NCBI GenBank assembly: GCA_902728285.1
Contig: CACVBU010000948.1
Location: forward strand, 1,085,662 to 1,149,661
Direction of reading: 5' to 3'
Source of the DNA: Clytia hemisphaerica
Taxonomy: Eukaryota; Cnidaria; Hydrozoa; Leptothecata; Clytiidae
Length of the DNA: 64,000 nt
Both the position numbers and the translations under genes were made by a program. The notes beneath the pieces are model-generated. The model was not told where the DNA came from, made no database searches, and worked only from the letters and a program-made list of their open reading frames with translations. Positions within the stretch are counted from its first letter, which is position 1, and every line of letters starts with the position of its first letter. Below are positions 1-10,300 of the stretch, one piece after another.

Positions 1-420
1 TTTTCGGATGGACTTAATCGAGACCCTTTCCATCGCGTCTATTACTTTTTTGCTATCGTGTCTATTAGAAAAGCCTACTCCGGAGAGACCTGAAAAGGTC
101 TGATTTTCAAATGGACTTAATTGAGACCTTCGATAAACCTTGTGAATTCCACTCTTCGAAGGTCTTGTTTTAGCATTACAAAGAGACCCTCTGGTGTATG
201 AAACCAAACCATATTTGAAATGAAACCTCTTAAGGTTTCTTTCGGAAATAGAAGTGTCTTGATTGAGACCTTTAATGATCTGATTGTCCAAGCTGGTAAA
301 CCAGACCCGCTAAGGTGTTGTACTGGAACCTTAAAGGTATAGATTCAGACTTGTAAAGTCTCGAATGATATGAGACTCCAAAAGGTCTCAGTAAAAACCT
401 TTAAAACTGAGAGTGTGGAA
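1..420. repeat. Degenerate GAGACC/GGTCTC-rich repeat
   Basis: The first 420 bases hold many copies of short motifs such as TGAGACCTT and their complement AAGGTCT, in both orientations and at irregular spacing, often within a longer phrase like GGACTTAATYGAGACC. This looks like an old, diverged tandem repeat or the edge of a larger repeat to the left. A 60-codon open frame at 370-552 lies partly in it and looks fortuitous. No gene is seen. Confidence 0.5.
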
Positions 421-906
421 CAGCAATTAAGGGCTCTGACCATAGTCGGAAAATTAACTTTAGTATTTGAACATAAAAGTTATGTTTTAGGTTCTCTGAC
501 ACTTTCAACAAAGAATTGTCTTTATAAATTGCTTTTTAATCAAATCCCTTAAGAGTAATTAAGAATTTAATTGCAAAAATGACGTTATGAACTTTAAAAA
601 GACGTTAATAATATGTTGCATCACCTTCTTTTATAAAAAGTGCTAAGTTTTAATGGGTAATTAACCTTTTTGTTTCAAAATTTCTTTACACTGTCCGCAA
701 AGAATTTAACTTTTTTAAATTTTGCGGAAAACTTTTCTAAAAAGATGTGTCAAAAGTTATGACTGTTTTTTTAAGCAAAATCCAGATGAAAAATTGATGA
801 AAAACCACTATTTTGAAGATTTCGAGACAAAGAAGCATTAACAAAAATTTTCCGCAAAAATTTTTATTGTTCGGTAAAAGATACACCATCTACTGCGAAA
901 ATTTTT

Positions 907-1167
907 TCAAAATGTTTTTTCTTCGTCGAAACTAAGCTTTTCAAAGTTGAAATACTCTTCCTCGCAAAAGTCTTCATTTTCTTCTTCATCAAATTTTCTC
1001 ATTGCAATTTTTGAATTTTCAGATTCAGGAATAGTTTGTCTAACAGAAAATGTATAACATGCCATAGTTTTGTTGATTACATCAGTCAGAAAACACATTT
1101 TAAACACGACAATTATGAAAAATTCACTATGGTCAGAGCCCTTAACTGAAAAGACAATGCGGTACAT
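907..1167 (-). other. Acidic open frame, possible terminal exon, unassigned
   Basis: The - strand is open here for 86 codons. The C-terminal half is strongly acidic (runs such as DEEENEDFCEEEYF) and ends in a stop. A pyrimidine-rich stretch ending in TTAG precedes the acidic part near 1043, so a last coding exon is conceivable. I do not recognise a family. It could be the tail of an unknown gene or chance. The flanking 430-900 and 1170-1240 hold nothing I can assign. Confidence 0.15.
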
Positions 1168-1254
1168 ATTCCAGCCGCGGCTTTCTTATACTATGCTGAA
1201 ACTCATGGAGGTGAAAAAGGTACCCTGACCAACGGCACATCCGTTGAGTGTAAA

Positions 1255-1501
1255 GCCCGAAGGGCTAGAGTAGAATCTCTAACCTTTCTCATGCAAGAAA
1301 AAGTAAAGCAGCCTTAAAAACAGATTGAATTTAGCAATTCCTTTGTTTACGATTGATATTTTTTTCGAAATTTAGCGGTAAATTTTAGTTTCAATTTGTC
1401 ATTTGTGTAAAAACCAGGCGGGTCGCTCAAGGCCGCGCAACTTTGGTAGGATTTGTTGGCTTCAAATCCTACCAAGGAGATTCGATTCTAGCCCTTCGGG
1501 C
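1255..1501. repeat. Inverted repeat with GCCCGAAGGGC arms
   Basis: A 15-bp arm at 1255-1269 (GCCCGAAGGGCTAGA) recurs as its reverse complement at 1487-1501. Inside, 1443-1475 folds as a second hairpin built on TTGGTAGGATTTG and its complement. Sequence to the left, ending in a GCAAGAAAAAGTAAAGC phrase, resembles 41290-41360, so this is probably a fragment of a dispersed non-autonomous element. Confidence 0.55.
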
Positions 1502-1599
1502 TTATACTTCATTGGGCACATCCCCGTACCCCGACTCTATAAGAGTAATCTTGATGGCATTGGCAAAAGTTTAAGAGTGTACTAAGAATATACCATCAG

Positions 1600-4500
1600 A
1601 AAATTTGGCAACCGAACCTGAGAATGTCATTTTTAGAGCATTTTTACCTTTAAATTGCCAATTACCCCATTAATGGTCTAGACTAGAACACCATACTTGT
1701 ACTTGAGGTATGCATTGCATGTCAAATTTAGGTTGAATTTATTTTAAGGATAATTACTTCGCCTAAAACATTGAGAACGAAATGGAAAAACACCATTCTT
1801 ATAAAAAAGCGTGTGTTAGGGATGGGATGAAATCTTGAGGGGGTCAAATCATCCAGTTCTACTTTTGAAGATCACTTCTTATGAACAAAAGTTTTCTGGA
1901 CATGATATTGCCCCCAGTCTTTTTTAAAAAGAATTGTAATATTCAATAAGTTTTGTTGGCCCAGCGCTAGCGAAGGGGCCTTTCAAGAGGAACTTTCCGT
2001 GTGTCTGTCCTGTCCCGTCTGTCCGCAGTCCGTGCCGTGTTCTGTCCTCTCTCACTCCTGTCCGTGCCATGGTTGCTCTTTTGGTGCGATTCAATAGGGG
2101 GCATTCGCATAAAATTAAATCGATTTGCTCGGGTCGTCTTAGGCTACGTGCTCTAAAGAAAATCGATTCTACTGCGGCCGTGGGTTTATTTCCTCCGAAC
2201 GGAATCCAAGATGGCGCCTGAGAATCACGTTTTGGTTGTCGGTCAATGTTTTGATTTCTTTATGGATCTTGAGACTTATAAAGAAAAGTTTATTGTTTCA
2301 AATGTTTTTCAATTAGTTAAGTGTAGCTCTGACTTGCACCCACAGAAGTGGATGCTCATACTTATTGACCTAAAAGCTTTTAAAGACTATTTTGAAAGTT
2401 GCAATTTTTACACTTATTTTGCTTGAGGGTTTTCATCGATGTTTTCTCATTATTGTTCAAAATGAAGGTTCAAACACCAACCAGATTATTACAGGTATGT
2501 TCTCTTATGTAATGTTTATTACTCTCTTGCTATCTCCTTGATGATTAAGAGGAATCAGACATTTTATCAGAATAATTATAATTTGATGTGTGCGAAGAAA
2601 AAATGTGTGTTCAGGTTTTTATATTCGACAAGAAAATTTATTCAAACAGCAAGATGTTGACTAGATTAGCCTCTATTTGTATTGTTGGACATTTTGATAC
2701 TTTTTCTGCATAAAATTATGGTGAAATTTTATATTTGTTGAGCTTTTCTAAAGGAGTCTCGATCATGCTCAGTTATTTTAGTTTCAGTACATATATATAT
2801 ATCAAAATTTTCAAAGGTTGCTGCACTAAAATTGTGAGTATTCGATTAAGTTCCACTCAAACTTTGACAACAGGAAATGTTTGACAAATTCGACAAAAAT
2901 TCCGTTCAACAAAGTTGAAAACAAAACAAATTCTTTCAACGGTCACACTCTTTATGAGAAAACGCAAGTTCCAAAATAGGGTTTTTATTCTAGTAAGTGA
3001 GGACAGCGATAAATTCAAATTTCCCACTGTAAATTTTTTAAGTCGGGTAACTTGCATCAGTGGTGGAGGCTAACATGCATAGCCCTCAAATGAATGACCT
3101 GTCTGGTCCTTAAAATACAAAGTGAAATCAAAACAAAAAGTTGTCGCAAGGCATTTTGAGCATTCTCCATGTTGCAATTTGTATCGCGGTTTTGTCTGAT
3201 TTTGCAAGTTTCTTTTGCCTGTTTCTCCTGGTAAAATTGAACTAAAAAGCTCAAATTTTGTACACAATTTCAGCATATAATGATTAAAAAAATAGACAAT
3301 AAGGACATTTTAGATACATTTATCTATGAAAATTAAGCCATTTCAGTCCAAAACGGTCAAAAGGGCTTATCGGCGCCACCCTGTCAGACACCATCTTGAA
3401 ATAGCCTCATTTTGGGAAAAACACTTACTGAATTATGATCTGCATCTGAAAGTGAGTCACTGTACAAAATTTCAGCCAATAACTCCAAATTGTTCAGTTT
3501 TTATGGACATTTTTATATAAAAATTTTGCATTTTTGAGTGCTGCTGAGGCTGCAGCCGCTGTGGTTGCAGGAAAATTTTTTCGATGCTGGTTTCTTTTTA
3601 ATTTTACTTTTTATCATTTGTTTTTGCTCCCTTTAGTTAGAGCTTTAACACAATCATATGTTTGTTAAAGATTTTTCAAAAGTTTTATTTTTACATAAAT
3701 AAGTGTTCCCGTTTCATGTCAGACACATGTTTCATATCAGTTTGTTATATCGTGCTAATATAAGCAAAAAAATGTTTTTCTCTTCCGCTTTCTGACCAAT
3801 CTTGCTCCACATTCGTGCCAATTCAATATAAAAAAGCTTGTAAATTAAAATTGATGAGTAAGCAAATATTATCACTCTTATTTAGAAACAAAACTTTTAA
3901 TGCTGGGCCTTCATGCCCTTGGGCTTCTTGTTTTATTTTATGAGAATAGCAGAAATCGAAGTGAGCCTCGTGATTCCTTAAAGATCTTTCAATTTTGATC
4001 TTTAAAATATTTTCAAGTGATTCTAAATTCAAAGGCAAGATGTTTTTTGATTAGTGTTCAAAATATTTTCCCTTCAGATCGATTTTTGTTTCAAATGTGC
4101 GAAAAATAAGAAGGAAACAAATACTAATGTCTAATTACAAGTTTTATAAGCCTGGAAATTGGTTAAGCTTGACTTATACTATAGGAAGAAAGTACTAACT
4201 GAAGAAAAAAAATCGAACATAATTTTTGAGCCTCAGAAGGAGCCTTGTGGTTCTTGTAAAAAGAATTCTTATAAAAAATATTTGTGTATTTCTTTTCATA
4301 CTCTGTAACCTACCTTTCTTTAGTGAAGATGGCACCCTCCGAAAAACCAAAGGCAGGCATATACCATATGCCGTGGCGTTCTTTTTAATCTTTGAGGAAT
4401 TATGACTTCACTTTGAACTCCTGCAGTATCAAAAAAATCGAATTTGCGTCAGAACACCTGAATTCATCAAAGTAGAACTCACCAAGAAACAAGAAACGTT

Positions 4501-5030
4501 TTTATAAGAACATCTAAAATTTTTGAAGCCTTCGGATGTTCTTCAAACTTTTTGAATTTTAAGCCTAAAAATGTTCTTAACATGTTCATAATTTCATAAT
4601 TTCACCATTTTGTGAGTATTTTTGTCCATTTTCCTCAGAAATCGGGTGTTGTAGAGTCTACAAAGCCTTAAAATATTCTTAACTTGTTCTTAACATTTTG
4701 GTCATCGAAGTCTTATGTTCTTAAATAGTTTGTTTTTATAAAAAGACGTGTATAAGATTATTGGGTTCTCGCTATTTAGGACTGGAATGGTTCAGAGCTG
4801 GTAGTAGTGGTAATGTCAAAAAGCGCAAAATCTTCCCAATCAATTCGGTTTTCATTTTATTTATTTTATACTGAGAGAAATCGATAGAAAATACAAAGTG
4901 TTAATCTCGGCTAATAATCTGTAGGACTGTGTAGGATAATATTTCTCTGTTAATGATGAAAACCCAGCTCAAGAGGTCCCTCCCATTATTTCTTTTGTTC
5001 TGCAAAATACCTTCCATAATCTGCAGAACA
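1600..5030. other. Intergenic, repeat-rich, no gene seen
   Basis: No coding exon with family resemblance was found on either strand. Around 1990-2075 there is a CTGTCC/GTCCGT-rich simple stretch. A dispersed repeat lies at 3685-3905. From 4200 to 4740 the phrase TGTTCTTAA/TTCTTATAAA recurs many times, as it does at 15890-16130. If the C-terminal exons of COG4 lie to the left of the window, this whole stretch would be COG4 intron. Confidence 0.4.
3685..3905. repeat. Dispersed repeat, partner at 34489-34715
   Basis: About 220 bp here and at 34489-34715 share long matching phrases in the same orientation, including GTTTCATGTCAGACACAT, CTTTCTGACCAATCT and ATTAAAATTGATGAGTAAG, with moderate divergence. 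The second copy lies inside a larger TIR element. Ends and class are undetermined. Confidence 0.6.
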
Positions 5031-5036
5031 GTGGAC

Positions 5037-5044
5037 TATAAAAG
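5037..5044 (+). promoter_or_regulatory. TATA box of the clytin gene
   Basis: TATAAAAG lies 107 bp upstream of the clytin ATG. A TATA box normally places transcription start about 30 bp downstream, near 5065-5072, giving a 5' leader of about 75 nt. The leader reads without an upstream ATG. This suits a highly expressed, cell-type-restricted gene. Functional use is inferred from position only. Confidence 0.6.
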
Positions 5045-5143
5045 ACGCACCAAGAATCTTTCCAAACCATCTCCAGCTCAACTTGTCTTTAGCTAGCAGA
5101 TCAATTTTTGCAATTCAAAGCAAATCTTCAAAACCTCCTCATC

Positions 5144-5740
5144 ATGGCTGACACTGCTTCAAAATACGCCATCAAACTCAAGACCAACTTCGATGATCCA
5201 AAATGGGTCAACCGACACAAATTTATGTTCAACTTTTTGGACATCAACGGCAACGGAAAAATCACTTTGGATGAAATCGTCTCCAAAGCTTCAGATGATA
5301 TTTGCGCCAAACTCGAAGCTACTCCAGCTCAAACCCAACGTCATCAAGATGCTGTTGAAGCTTTCTTCAAGAAAATCGGTATGGATTATGGCAAAGAAGT
5401 CGAATTCCCACAGTTTGTCGAAGGATGGAAAAACTTGGCCAAACACGATTTGAAACTCTGGTCCCAAAACAAGAAATCTTTGATCCGTGATTGGGGAGAA
5501 GCTGTCTTCGACATCTTTGATAAAGACGGTAGCGGTTCAATCAGTTTGGACGAATGGAAAGCATACGGAAGAATCTCCGGAATCTGTCCATCAGACGAAG
5601 ACGCCGAGAAGACCTTCAAACATTGCGATTTGGACAACAGTGGTAAACTTGATGTTGATGAGATGACCAGACAACATTTGGGATTCTGGTACACCTTGGA
5701 CCCCAACGCTGATGGTCTTTATGGCAACTTTGTCCCCTAA
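5144..5740 (+). CDS. Clytin-type calcium-activated photoprotein (apoprotein)
   Basis: The 198-residue product is a hydromedusan photoprotein. It binds coelenterazine and oxygen as a pre-charged complex and emits blue light when calcium binds. Three canonical EF-hand loops are visible at residues 33-44, 126-137 and 162-173, with the degenerate second EF-hand between them, as in the family. The binding-pocket residues expected from obelin/aequorin are present: His25, Trp95, Trp117, Tyr141, His178, Trp182 and Tyr193, with the C-terminal Pro198. Position 91 is Phe, as in obelin, rather than the Tyr of aequorin. The ATG at 5144 was chosen because it gives the family N-terminus MADTASK and usual length; the frame is open upstream only through non-ATG codons. 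There is no intron. The gene lies between repeats and 1.6 kb beyond the last visible COG4 exon, on the opposite strand. Codon use looks cleaner than in the surrounding DNA. I see no defect. Confidence 0.96.
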   Translation: MADTASKYAIKLKTNFDDPKWVNRHKFMFNFLDINGNGKITLDEIVSKASDDICAKLEATPAQTQRHQDAVEAFFKKIGMDYGKEVEFPQFVEGWKNLAKHDLKLWSQNKKSLIRDWGEAVFDIFDKDGSGSISLDEWKAYGRISGICPSDEDAEKTFKHCDLDNSGKLDVDEMTRQHLGFWYTLDPNADGLYGNFVP

Positions 5741-5817
5741 ACAATGACTGCTGTAAATGGCCTAGATTGTATTTTTTTCTCGTTGTGTAATTTTCATTTG
5801 ATTTTAGTTTGTGTTGA

Positions 5818-5823
5818 AATATA
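5818..5823 (+). terminator. Possible polyadenylation signal of clytin
   Basis: AATATA followed by AACT lies 78 bp after the stop codon in a T-rich 3' region. It is a common variant of AATAAA; no canonical AATAAA is seen closer. Weak evidence. Confidence 0.3.
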
Positions 5824-5894
5824 AACTCTGATCAATGCTGATCAATGAAGCATGACATCGCGTATAATTCCCTAATCTGTCAGGGTGAGTACCC

Positions 5895-6235
5895 CTACAC
5901 TAAGTCTACACACGGCTTAACTTTGCTTTTTTAATAATTTTTGATAACGCTTAATTCAGTGAAGTTAGACTAGGAGCACTTACCGAGGTCGTCTTTTTGA
6001 AAGAGATACTAAATTTCCAAATGAAAAGAATTGAATTTGAAAATATAATTAAGAATGAGAAACCTACATGAAAACAAATTTTTTCAAATAAGAGCATGTC
6101 GCATTCATTTTTTACCTTCCAAAAACGACTAGAATCTGACCGGACTGGTTTACATTCCGTCTTCGCAAAAGCTTAAAATTGAGGACTGCCATATACTGAC
6201 AGATCACTTAACCGCGTCATCCAGTAGCTATCCAG
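5895..6235. repeat. Dispersed repeat, partner at 40785-41115
   Basis: The stretch matches 40785-41115 in the same orientation over several phrases (AACTTTGCTTTTT, TAGGAGC...GAGGTCG, TTACCTTCCAAAA-type text, CGCGTCATCCAGT versus CGCGCCATCCAGT). Divergence is moderate. The stretch to 6940 carries a poly-G run at 6350-6358 and an AT-rich open frame (6519-6854) without recognisable content. Confidence 0.55.
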
Positions 6236-6943
6236 GGATTTTTCTAAGTACTTTGAGCTGGGGCAGTTTTTGTAAACATAGATTGAATTTCTAATACAGT
6301 ATGCCTGAAAGGTAACTTGCTCAGCAAAGCTGTGGATTAATGAAGCTGGGGGGGGGGGCTTGTGGGTGTTCAGGGGACGAAGCTCCTAAAAACTCTTGAA
6401 TATAATTAGTTATTGTTGCTCATAAACAACAAAAAAGGTTAATTTCGCTAGAAAAAATCTCATTTATTTTGGGTTTAGTTTCAATTTAGTATTTTGGCCG
6501 GTATACGGACATAAAAAAGTGCTTCGGAAAATCCCTGCTATTAAAAAGCCTAAAATATATCCTGGATATGATAAAATAAGATATAAGAAAATGGAGGTTT
6601 TTGCAGAAGTTTCTCATTTGGATATTCACAATCCCCGACCATGTCTTTTTCCTTTTTGCGATCAAATTAGAGAAAGAGTAGAATTCCTTTGGGTAAAAAT
6701 CGAATTTAGGATGTACTCCAGGACGAATTTAAAACATTTTCAACTTTTAAATCATTTGCAAATAAGAAAAATTACCCTCTCGACAAGCTCGAATCCGCTA
6801 AAGTTTAAAACGAACACATATACCCTTCTTCGGAGCTCAAATCCGTTAGTTTAAAGGGAAATCTTGGTCCCTCGAAGCTCGAAAATGAGAAAGTCAACTG
6901 ACACACAACAAATGTTCGTCTTCGTACTGTGGGACGAAATTAA

Positions 6944-7279
6944 CCCTTTGTGCCACGGTTATTTTTTTCTAAGTTTACTAAGAAAATCGCTAGTTCAAAC
7001 TTTAAAGGCTTATATCTCCGGATGTAGAAGGAGTTAGAAGCTCGTCCATAGCTCGCTGGATAGCTTAGAGTCTCCTTTGGCAGCAGCCGATTTAGGAAGG
7101 GCGGGGTGGGCAGCTTTTCGGCTTAAAATCTCGCTGGAAAGACTCACTTTTGAATTTTCTTTTGCTTGACTATGAAGCCCAATCCAATTATTATGAGTTA
7201 GACCAAAAATGACGATTTCTAACTCAAACTGGGCATTTATAGCCCATGTCCAATATACTAGACATTAGCACTTAAAGGG
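6944..7279. mobile_element. piggyBac-type MITE
   Basis: The element begins TTAA|CCCTTTGTGCC and ends GCACTTAAAGGG|TAAA. TTAA target sites and CCCTTT-initial terminal repeats are the mark of piggyBac elements; the right target site has decayed by one base. The interior matches, in reverse orientation, the copy at 35889-36476. At 336 bp it encodes nothing. It lies directly beyond the last visible COG4 exon. Confidence 0.75.
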
Positions 7280-7317
7280 TAAAACCTACTCAGTATTCAA
7301 GAAAAGTGTTGACAAAC

Positions 7318-10300
7318 CTCCAGTTTTTCGGATTCTTTATCTTTCCATTGTTGTTTACAGTGCAGGACAATTTCATCGATCAATTTCTTGAGGTATTCGC
7401 TACTCGTGTCTATGTTGTTCAATATCATCTATCGAAATAAGAAATTGTAAACTATAATCAAACCTTCCAAAGAATCTTTAATTAAGTACCGTGAAAGGTC
7501 CTAAATCAAGAAGGAATTTATATTTGACGCATTTATACCAAACAATATACCAAAGGATATAAACAAATCTAAAGGAATAACTTTCTAGAGAAAAACCTAT
7601 ACTAGCCAAAAAAGAGTGTATGATAAATAGGATGATTATGGTGAATAGGAAGAAGTGCTTTACAAGGTTTTTAGTAACTTTCCAAGGTTTTCAAGGTTTT
7701 TCCCAGAAAATTGATTGTTTTCAAAGTTTTCAAGGTTTTCAAGTCCCGTGAACACCCTGCAGTTGTTTCTATGATTTTTTTCGGAATTTTTAAAAAGCAG
7801 AGAGTTCTTATAAACTGATTTTCATACTGATACATCTTGTTCATTTAAATGACAGCAAAAGCATGAAAATGTTTCTGGCATTGACTATACTCACTAAGAA
7901 TTCTTTTTTGGAACTTATCAAATCAACAATGGGAGTGGTCTGTATTTGTAGTTTGCCTTGAATCATACCAGAAAATTCTGCGATGCTGTAGAAGGAAAAA
8001 AATATGATGAGATTGAGGCTAATTACACAAATTTCCATTTGCAGATTCATATAAAAAAGTCACGAAAAAACGTCAAAAAAGCTCTGACTGACTGAGACAT
8101 GCAAATATTATCTTTAAACTTTGGACATTTTGAAGAAAATATGTTTATGTATGCAATTTTTTGTGATTTTTTACATGAATCTCTTTATGGAAATCCGTGT
8201 ATTGCACAACCATAATCCGTTTCCAGCATGTGTCTTCTTTTCGGGGCCGAAAATGACCAATTACCATTCTTATGATTTTTATTCAGGTTTCAGCTCCAAT
8301 CTGGGAAAGGGCCAATTTTTGATGGTGACGATGGCTAAAGCTCCTTCCTTCCATGTTTTATTACCACTCTGATTGTAAAAGGTTGATAGCTGAATGCGCC
8401 ATGGAAGATTACAAGTGTATTCTTTAATCAAGTAATTATAATAGACACTGGGGTAAACGACTCATAATACGGTTGAGGGAGATAATTGTACATTTCGATT
8501 GTTTGAGAAAACAAATGATGTTCAAGCTTTGTCCGCAAAGGATTAAGGGGTATGATTTTTAAAAATTTTTATTGATCTCGTTTTAAAAAAGTTCTTTAGC
8601 TCTTTCTTTTTTGTACCTCTTGTAGGAAGAAAGTTTAAGATTAAGACTAGAGTACCAAGTCGGGTACATTAGTGAAATCTGGTGTGAGAACATGAAAAAT
8701 CAGCAAAATACAGTTAGTTGTATATCCAGTGTATAGCTCCTTATTTTAATGTTATTTTGAATATTAGTTCAAACTTGCTCAAATCAATAAATATAATGTT
8801 ACCTTCCACTAAGAAAGCCGAGTGACTTGACTTTCCCTTTAAAATAAGACTGGTAGTTTGTTGTGATTATCGAGCTAAAGTAGAAAAACAGAGAAGGTAA
8901 AACTGACGAGCGCGTATATTATAGGAAGTTTCAATTTTCTCCTGATCCTCTAGTATTAAGATGGTGCGATACGAAAATGATTGGTCACCGCCAACTCAAA
9001 ACTCAGCAAACGAGTAGCCTAGATTGTTTTTAATCTCAACTAGGCGTGGGAGCTGAGAGTAGGTTGACGCTCCACCTCAGCAGGCATTCGACTTCCAAGG
9101 TCTAGCGCAAATTGAAAAGGCTCTACCGACAGCCACCAGGTGAAAATACTTACCTACTTTCTGTAATTCGAGCTGGAACACCACTCCCTTCAGTTAGAAA
9201 AGGACATACAATACTCTAATATGAATATTTCTCTAATTCGAAGAAAATTCTCTGTACCTTGAAAATCAAATCCGAGAGAGTACAAAATAAAAACTACCTC
9301 GCATTATTTAAAACTGCACACATGATATCGAGGTTGGATGTTGATAAAGTCCTCCTGGAAAAAAAGAATTAGACATAATTTTACTCCGATCGATTACGAT
9401 CTCTTCTAGTAAAAAGGTCTATAAAATACACAATAACGCTTTTCATTGCTTATTCATGATATGCACCACTGGAGAGTCTTCAGAGAACTTTAAAAATTTT
9501 CCACCCAATACGTCACTTAAACAATAGAAAAAGTGACGTATTGGGTGGAAGTTCTCATAAGACTCTGGTGTAAGAAATGGTGCATATCATGAATAAGAAA
9601 ATTGCATTTCCCTTCCTTCCTTTCCAATTGCATTTATTATACGAGGTTACTATGGATCCATCCCTAGAGAGATTATAAAGTAGAGAATCTTCAAATGATA
9701 ATGAACTCTCTCCAGTCGATTCGGCAGTTCAATCGATGAACAATACCTGAGAGACTTTTGCAAGATGAAGAAAGCATCGTCTACCATACTGGAAGTCAAC
9801 GAATCTTCGTCACTCGCATCCATTGAAATAGCCTGTGTACAAAATCAAGGTATTGCCAAAGGCAAGTCAGATAATTTGATTTTTATGTTGGTGGGTTGAA
9901 TTTTTAGATTCACTAGTTCACGACAAAATATGAATTAAGCCTGTTCCGAAAAAACTGACAGTCCGTTATTTTTAAGCATTGTTCTTGAGGGAGGAAAAGT
10001 AAAGTAATACCCCGTTGGAAAAACAATTTTAAGTGCATTGACGTAAGATTTGGTGAATCTTTTAAAAATTTGAAAATGATGATGAGAAATTTTTTTCTTC
10101 ACTTTATTAGCATACATCAATGCACTAAAAATACCTCTCAGACAAGAGTACAGTTGACTATCTCGCTCTCTAATTCGATCTTCAAGGGACCCAAAATTTT
10201 CTTCGAATTAGAGAAATATTCGAATATCAGAGTAATCTAAAGAATCTTGAAAAACTACTATCATTTTTTTAAAACATACTTCATGTTTTTACACAAGGAA

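Noticed and set aside
2211..2426. 71-codon open frame starting in CAAGATGGCGCC, a perfect-looking TISU start
   Set aside because: The product shows no family resemblance, no donor site or following exon was found, and the text around it (CTGTCCGTCC-rich, then CGGAATCCAAGATGGCG) looks like dispersed repeat sequence.
5128..5706. Antisense and shifted open frames of 60-106 codons across the clytin gene
   Set aside because: They are shadows of the clytin coding sequence in other frames.
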